This document shows, in pieces, positions 58,000 to 64,000 of a stretch of 64,000 bases of DNA. The position numbers and the translations under genes were made by a program. Under the pieces are notes generated by a model. That model had not been told where the DNA came from. It did not search any database and saw nothing but the letters and a program-made list of their open reading frames with translations. Source of the stretch: Candolleomyces eurysporus (taxonomy: Eukaryota > Basidiomycota > Agaricomycetes > Agaricales > Psathyrellaceae); the NCBI GenBank assembly GCA_027579435.1, contig JANBPK010000020.1, positions 31,819 through 95,818 on the forward strand, in the 5' to 3' direction. Numbering within the stretch: position 1 is the first letter of the stretch; each line of letters begins with the position of its first letter.

Positions 58000-59988
58000 A
58001 TGTCCTCTCACTTCAAAAACGCCCAGAACGTGAACATCGAGGGAATCACTAATATTAGCGCGAACAATTACCACAACCACTACAGTGAACGCTCGCCTAA
58101 GACCTCTATCGAGAGTGAGTGCGCTCGAATCAGGCACTGTGCTCAGGAACTGACTCACCTCTACTCATAGAGCTGCCGCCGGAGCGTTTCACGATTCCGC
58201 CGAGCGTTGCGACGCACTTAAATGCCACCCAGAAACGAGGGTTGTAGTGCAGGATGAGCTTGTTAGTTGGATATGCCACGGAAATAGTGACGAAATGCCC
58301 AAGAAGATTATGTGGGTGACGGGTCCGGCAGGCACAGGAAAGACCGCCATCATGGGCTCAGTCGCCGACACCTGCCAGGGGAAGGGCACCCTCGGTGCTG
58401 CCTTCTTCTTCTCGTCCTTCTCCGCGTCACCCGATAGGCGCTCAAAACGATGTTTGGTGCCTACGCTGGCATATCAACTGGTTCAGCACGATTCATTGGG
58501 TCAAGTGGCACAACAGATCCTCTCGAACATCGATCGCAACCCCGCGGTCTTCGAGCGAAAGCTGGAGGTGCAGCTCGACCAGCTGATCTTGCAGCCATTG
58601 CGAGCGTGTCGAAATCATCCACCACTACCGGAGCAGTGGCCGAAAGTTATTGTGATCGATGGTCTCGACGAATGCGAGGCGGACCACTATTATGATACTT
58701 CCCAAAGTAACACACCTCCGCGCTCCAAAGAGGACGATCAAATCGAGATCCTCTCCGTTTTGAAGAAAGCCGCCAGCGATCCCGACTTTCCATTCCGCAT
58801 CGTCATAGCCAGTCGTCCCGAACACGCGATCAAGCGTTTTTTCACCGAAGTCGCAGACTCCATGACCAGGGAGTTGTTCCTCGACGAGAAGTATAACCCA
58901 GACGCCGACATGACGTTGTTCCTCGAGAGCAAGTTCTCGAGCATACGACGTCAGTGTCACCTCTCGTCTTCGTGGCCAGGTGGACATGTATCCCGAACCC
59001 TGGTTGACAATGCTTCAGGGCAGTTCATCTATGTAGCGACAGTAGGGCGATTCATGGAAGGATCCTGCGGGGATCCTGATCAGCTCCTAAAGCAAGTTCT
59101 ACAATTGGCCAGTGTCAATGCCTCCACCAATCCACTTGCACCCCTAGACGCGCTGTACTCCCACATTCTTCGCTCCAGTCCGGACCCACACCTCAGTATC
59201 CTCTGGGTGAATCTTATCTTCCGCGNAAAAAGCCCTGGAGGATCCTGCTGTCACACTTCGACCCAACTGGAACGCTGGCGTAGGCAGGAGTATCTCAGTA
59301 CGACCGCCGCTACTACCACTACTCCCACTACCACTGCTGCCAGCATCACTGCCGCCACCACTACCACTGCGAGCACCCCTGTCACCAGCACCACTATCGC
59401 CAACGTCACTGTCGCCAGCATCAATCGTAAGATTGTTTCTGGAATCGTATCCTGGCCAAGCATCGCATGTGTTCAGAAATCTCAACTCGTTGGTTTCCAT
59501 CCCCAAGAAAAATAATGAAATCTTCGAGCGGTATCGTTTGTACCACAAGTCCCTGGTGGACTTTCTGCAGGAGAGATCCAGGTCCGGAAACCTATACTTA
59601 CATGGAGTCGAAGGTGGTCCTGGAACACTTGGCCGACCGTTATCTTCACCTTTGGACGACCAGGTGTCGATTCGTTTCCCTTGGACCGGACAAGCAAACT
59701 TTCTTCGGAATCTTCTTTAGGCATGATGTAGTAGAGAAGGTCTTCTCTACTAAGAGCTTGAGTCGCTGGGACGAAACGATTCTGTCATGCGATGTAGCCT
59801 GGTGGGTGCAGACTCTCTTGGAGGAGATGGGAAGCTGGCCTGGGAATAACGGCACTACCACCACTGACCACGTCTTTCACAGTGTCCATACGATGGTGAG
59901 TGGCATTGTCCAAGTAAATGAATCCCTGGCAGGCCCTGATTTTCTATTCATAGTGCCATTGGTACGCCCGATGCCGCCCAAGTTGTAG
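58000..59988 (+). pseudogene. NACHT-domain STAND NTPase, frame-disrupted
   Basis: Exon 1 (58000-58114, 'MSSHFKNAQNVNIEG') joins exon 2 at 58173 via a 58-nt intron, leading to 'DSAERCDALKCHPETRVVVQ'. Walker A is 'VTGPAGTGKTAI', Walker B 'VIVIDGLDEC', and sensor-like 'RIVIASRPEH' follows. This is the standard fungal NACHT NTPase, usually a surveillance or heterokaryon-type protein. The N at 59226 shifts the frame; removing it gives 'REKALEDP', a Pro/Leu-rich simple stretch, then conserved 'FRNLNSLVSIP' and 'YRLYHKSLVDFLQE'. Near 59600 a further 1-nt shift is needed to reach 'VVLEHLADRYLHLW', with no N to excuse it. So the gene is either broken or misread there. A possible last intron (59896-59953) would extend it to 60229. 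No WD40/ankyrin repeats follow. Confidence 0.75.
59300..59430 (+). repeat. Imperfect trinucleotide tract (ACC/ACT/GCC) in the NACHT gene
   Basis: Degenerate CCACTA/CTGCCA-like units fill about 130 nt. In the frame that fits both flanks this codes for a Pro/Leu/Ser run inside the winged region after the NTPase; another frame reads as Thr/Ala. It looks like slippage expansion within an otherwise conserved family region. Confidence 0.7.
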
Positions 59989-60589
59989 GCATATCAGAAA
60001 CGGAATCATCGCAGCCATCAAGCCCGCCAATTTGAAGACCTCACACATGCGGCATCAACTACGCCGCAGGTCCTCTCAGTTAGAAGTGGTGAGACAGGGT
60101 TTGAGGCTCCTCGTCATCCTTCTTCTTCTCTCTCCTCTCGTTCTTCCTCATCCTCCTCCACTACCCCAACAACAGAAGCACCAGCGACGACTGTCGGTTC
60201 CCTGGAGCACGCACGAAACCCTACGTTAAGTCGCTTACAATTAACAATGCTAGGATGAATGTCCAATGGGGGAAGTGGATTCGTGTCTTCATAGTACGTT
60301 TGAAGACGAATGGAGTCCCAGGTACAGACGATTCATACGTTATTTTACCATAAAAATGATAAGATGTAAAGAGTGTATTTTACTACGCGCTCTAGTAAAG
60401 CATTCTCCACCAAATGGTATGAGTCACAGGCAAAAGAGAGAACAAGAGTCGACGTATTGGTCTACGGCAGAAGCCTCGTATGTACTAGATAATCGTTCTG
60501 CGATAGAAGTTCGCAATTTTTGTCTCCCGAGCTCTCGTCAGTGCCAATTGAATGCCTTTCGTAGCGGAGAAGCTTCTCATGCCAGTGGA
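59989..60589. other. 3' flank of the NACHT gene
   Basis: It may hold the last exon of the NACHT gene (to 60229). Beyond that no gene is supported. Confidence 0.4.
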
Positions 60590-60783
60590 GGGTCGACGAC
60601 ACAACATTGACGATGCCTTGTTTCAATAGAGAACATGAGAAAATAAGCGATGACATATCGCAACCGTGGTGATGCATTGATGAAGATGGTACATGTACAA
60701 GTACAGCCGGGAATATCTGAGAAGGGGTGATACGGCGATTCGAGAGACAATTCCAAGAAAAATGAAATAGAACGACGACAAAT
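60590..60783 (-). repeat. Dispersed repeat, copy B (inverted partner of 1-195)
   Basis: The reverse complement matches 1-195 closely along its whole length, and similarity stops sharply at the 'gtcgaccc' end. On the other side the match reaches window position 1, so its true extent is unknown. The copy lies in the 3' flank of the NACHT gene. Confidence 0.8.
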
Positions 60784-61078
60784 CTATGAAAATCTGAACA
60801 AACTCCAGGGATAAATTCGGGATAGGAAGAGTGTATGGTCTCGAAGCTTCCCGCTGTGCTCAAAAGAGGTCAAGAGCGCTACTCGACCTCCTGTGAGCAC
60901 AGCGAGACGCAAAAGGGAACCCGCAAAGCAAGAAAAGAAGATAATTTAAATAATAAATAAGAAGAGAACATGGAGAATAAATGGAGATGAAAACGGGGGT
61001 CACGGCGAGTGAGTTTCTAGAAAATGAATTGGAAGGATGGAGACGATGGTACGAGAGGTGGTGGTTGCCGGAGTTCCT

Positions 61079-63515
61079 TCAATGATTTCGGCTGCCAGAG
61101 GTCGATGCCTCGGCGTTGACTTGCTTTGTAGCCTCCCGTGCCCGCTTAGCCTCTCTCCTCTCCCAGCCAACTTTTCCGCGGTTCTCTTGCGGCTTTCGAT
61201 TCATCCACCAAGAATGGCCGCGAGATCTTGACTTGCCCTTCCGGGAGCCTTGATTTTCAGCGTCCTGAAAAGAATAACCATCGTCAAAAACTGGTCAAGT
61301 AAACGAAGACACGCCAAAAGGGACACTTACCGCCACCCTCTCTTCACGTTCCTCGTCGGCATCCAGCTCAACCTCGTCCTTGTTGCCAGTCTCATCGTCC
61401 CGATCCGACTCTCCTTCAGCGCATTCGAGATTGACGAATCCAAGGCTGGAGCCAGAAGGCTGCTGTTTTGCCCAGATCGAAGCTCCGAGGCCAAGGGAAC
61501 TAGTAGGGGCCGTCGCCTTGCCTTTCCCCTTCTGTCCTACAACTTTCCAGCTAGGGGAGTCGGGAGTCTGGACTAACTCCTCCAATGAGCCTCGCATACC
61601 CTGAGAGACGTTCAAGGGGGACTTGTCAGTACGATTCCGATATCCCAAGAAAGTTAGGTAAGACGAACCTCGACGAACTCAGCCACATCCTCGTCCTCCG
61701 ATTGTGCATCCGCCCACAGAATGGCCTCACTAGGCAAGGTCTCTTGACCTTCATGGTCGTTTCGTTCAGCGGGGGTTGGAGTCGCGTGCGCGGTGGTATC
61801 GGAGAGATTGTCCGAGGGAGAGGAAGGGATAGAGGACTCTTGAGGCTCTTCTTCCTCATCGGGGTCTTCGAGAATTGTTTTCGGAGTGTTCAAGGTGGTG
61901 CATGGGGAGATTGGAGGAGTGGTGGATTGTGGTTCTTCATCGACAACCTCGACCGCCGTGATATTTTCGACGGGAGACAGACTGGGTTCCAGTACTGTGT
62001 TATCGGGTGAGGATCCATCAACTAGATCAAGATCCGCCGGTGGTTCTTCATCGTTTTCGTCGGCTTCGTCATCATTGACAACCTCGACCGCCGGAGTATA
62101 ACTCTCGACGGGAGACAAGCTGAATTCCAGGATTGTGTTGCCAGATGAGTTTCCCTCTACTCGAGGGAGTTCGACAGTTGATTCAGAACCATTGGGCTGA
62201 ATCGAGGAAATCATCAGGGAACGGAACGGGAAAAGAAGAGAAAGGAATCGTACCTCGCCAGATCCAGACAGTCCATCAGTGCTTTCAGAACGCTCCCAGA
62301 ATTTGCGGAAGTCGCGAGTAACGTAAATGTTCAAGAGATCGACCAAGTCCTGATGAGAAAGCTGATTCTTCTTGCGGTACGCTCTAAGCATAGAACCGAA
62401 GCGTGCCCAGAGATAGAGTTGAGTGTCAAGGGAGATATCCTCGTACGATACCGGAGGGGGGGCGGGGGTAACGACCGTCGGAACCAAGCCAGTGATAAAG
62501 CTGTTGCAAAGCTCCTTCGTTGCCGAGTGAGAAAGTCCATTCTGTTGAGCAAACCCGTTCACGAAGGCCTGAAAAGTAGCCACACGGAGTAGGTCCTTAT
62601 CGAGGGCGAAACCATCGGAGAGGACGGAAATAGGGACCGAGGGGTAGGCAGCTTGAGGGACTGGAAAGAGGGAGCTGAGAAGTTGAAGAACAGGGACCGG
62701 GGAGTAGGCGCATCGAGATCGAGATGCAGCGAATCCGGTTACAGGCTCAGCGATACGACGACGAACGCATCTGACCCAACCCCAGATGAAGAACGAGAGC
62801 AAAAAGATGCAGTAGATGGCGGTCGCGTCGAATAGACGGGGGGACATCTCCACACTGTCCGAGATAAGGTCCATCTGGCCGAGTCGTACAGATTGGGGGC
62901 CCGCCGAGTCGAAGATTTCGAGGGTGAAGTCCAAGAGCTCGGGAAGGGGTCCGGCGGGGAGGCTGACCTCTTTGGCGATCCCTACAGTGGGGGAGACGAA
63001 GGGGGGANACAATCTCCTGCACGACTTCGATGATGGGGCCGGTGATGTTTGTGGCGACGTTGATGACGGGGTCGGCGGCCTTGGCGGCAGCGGCGAGAGA
63101 CTCAGAGACGGGTTCCACGACGGAGACAGTAGCTTCTGCGATGACATTGACGGCGGGGGCAACCTCTTCCACGACTTCCAAGACAGGGACAGCGACCTCG
63201 GCGATGGCGTCGACTACGGGAACGACAGCCTCTGCGGCGATTTCCAGGACGGGGACGGCGACCTCTTTGGCGACAGGAGCAAAGGCCTCTGCGGCGATTT
63301 CCAAGACGCGGGCAGCACCAGGGCGGCTAGCCAAGATCACAGCCTTCCCGGCGTGGATAAGGTTGAGACCAGAGAGCTTGATAGTAGAGAGGACATTCGA
63401 GATCCGCGTTAGACCTAAGTCGAAGATGAATTGAGAAGCGGTGGCCCAGGGTAAGTCTTCAGCGAAGATGGGGGGGGAAGGGCGTGGCGAGGAGTAGACC
63501 AGCCATGGCGGGCAT
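61079..63515 (-). CDS. Orphan protein with Val/Pro/Glu/Ala repeats, one membrane helix and acidic tail
   Basis: Exons about 63515-62254, 62196-61669, 61600-61331 and 61264-61079 give 747 residues, if the N at 63008 is removed and the run of eight G at 63470-63477 is one base too long. Otherwise the ATG at 63515 meets a stop and the start is unknown. Residues about 75-165 form degenerate repeats of about 20: 'VAVPVLEIAAEAVVPVVDAI', 'EVAVPVLEVVEEVAPAV' and so on. 'AIYCIFLLSFFIWGWVRCVR' is a likely membrane helix followed by basic residues. Then come a helical domain and a Glu/Asp/Ser/Pro-rich tail with two similar blocks ('LSPVES/LSPVEN..AVEVV'). The last exon is basic ('RGHSWWMNRKPQENRGK'). 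No family is recognised. All three introns have good signals, e.g. CTGAC before CAG at 61601. Confidence 0.6.
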
Positions 63516-64000
63516 GGTTGAAAGTGATAGGGCTCTAAAGAGGACGGACGGGCTGCTTAAATACCTGTTTTTGTTTGTCCAGCCTTGGTTTTCCCGCCAG
63601 CCACTCTTCCGTTGACGATGATGTCATGCCTAGTATCCGATCAAAATCAACATAACGCGTGTCTACGTTAACCGGCAGCACCAAATCAGGAATGAGAAAG
63701 GAAATAGAGAGTAGTTGAAGGAAGAGGAATCCAGGTTTCCTTATACGTGTGCCAAGGCAGAGTCGGTAAGCTGAAGTTAACTCTGATTTAGAGGTCCAAA
63801 CGATATGTTTGTATAGTGTAAAAAGGGAGGGAAGGGGGCGGTTTACTTCGGAAGGGGGAAAGGGAAGCCTCATAAGAGTTTATCTTCAGACGAACCAGAG
63901 ATGACATCAATCTCAATGGTGTTCGTTACTGTGACGAGTGTACCCAAGGCCAAGGACGGGGTGATGAGTAATTACCGGGTCCATAAAACAAACTGATTCG
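63516..64000. other. Right edge, promoter side of the orphan gene
   Basis: No supported gene. The sequence is AT-richer than average, and minus-strand frames here lack splice or start support. Confidence 0.45.

Noticed and set aside
1..64000. tRNA or rRNA genes
   Set aside because: I looked for A/B box-like blocks and cloverleaf ends and saw none I could support; tRNAscan-SE would be decisive.

Overview
The window is nuclear DNA of a mushroom-type basidiomycete (Agaricomycetes). Almost every gene is cut by short introns of about 50-70 nt with GT...CTRAC...AG signals, genes lie on both strands with short spacers, and the gene content is fungal: condensin SMC2, a KIN1-type kinase, an Argonaute, the small signal peptidase subunit SPC1, DPH3, F-box/LRR-like proteins, a fungal NACHT NTPase, a wax-synthase-like MBOAT and small secreted cysteine proteins. 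The assembly carries eleven isolated single Ns, mostly next to homopolymers. In all six that fall in coding sequence, removing the N puts the reading frame back together.

Layout. 0-4 kb: one copy of a dispersed repeat, then an F-box gene flanked by decayed copies of one repeat. 4.9-10.6 kb: a large multi-pass membrane protein with a very long disordered tail. 10.6-13.2 kb: mostly gene-free, with a possible F-box remnant. 13.2-22 kb: a divergent pair, a fungal DUF262 (GmrSD-N/ParB-like) protein on the minus strand and SMC2 on the plus strand. 23.2-25 kb: a Tc1/mariner-type MITE, a small zinc-finger orphan and a 5' fragment of a NACHT gene. 25.9-32.7 kb: MBOAT acyltransferase, SPC1, KIN1. 33-42 kb: two related F-box genes around an arrestin-like gene, a second inverted-repeat element and an orphan. 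42.5 kb: DPH3 with an expanded Glu tail. 44.9-48.5 kb: a tandem array of three paralogous small secreted six-cysteine proteins. 48.8-52.5 kb: Argonaute in 12 exons. 53.2-55.6 kb: a Crinkler/RHS-type NTPase with a nuclease-like C-terminus. 55.8-60 kb: poorly resolved coding segments and a frameshifted NACHT STAND NTPase. 60.6 kb: the inverted partner of the repeat at the left edge. 61-63.5 kb: an orphan with a Val/Pro/Glu/Ala repeat domain.

Two themes stand out. Housekeeping genes (SMC2, SPC1, KIN1, DPH3) are intact and can be spliced to full family length. Between them lie fast-evolving, conflict-associated families (DUF262, F-box, NACHT, Crinkler/RHS NTPase-nuclease, Argonaute, secreted cysteine proteins) and small transposons. 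The strongest candidates for something little described are the DUF262 protein, the three-gene secreted-protein array and the NTPase-nuclease gene beside Argonaute and NACHT. All gene structures come from reading splice signals and frames by eye; no alignment or database search was possible.
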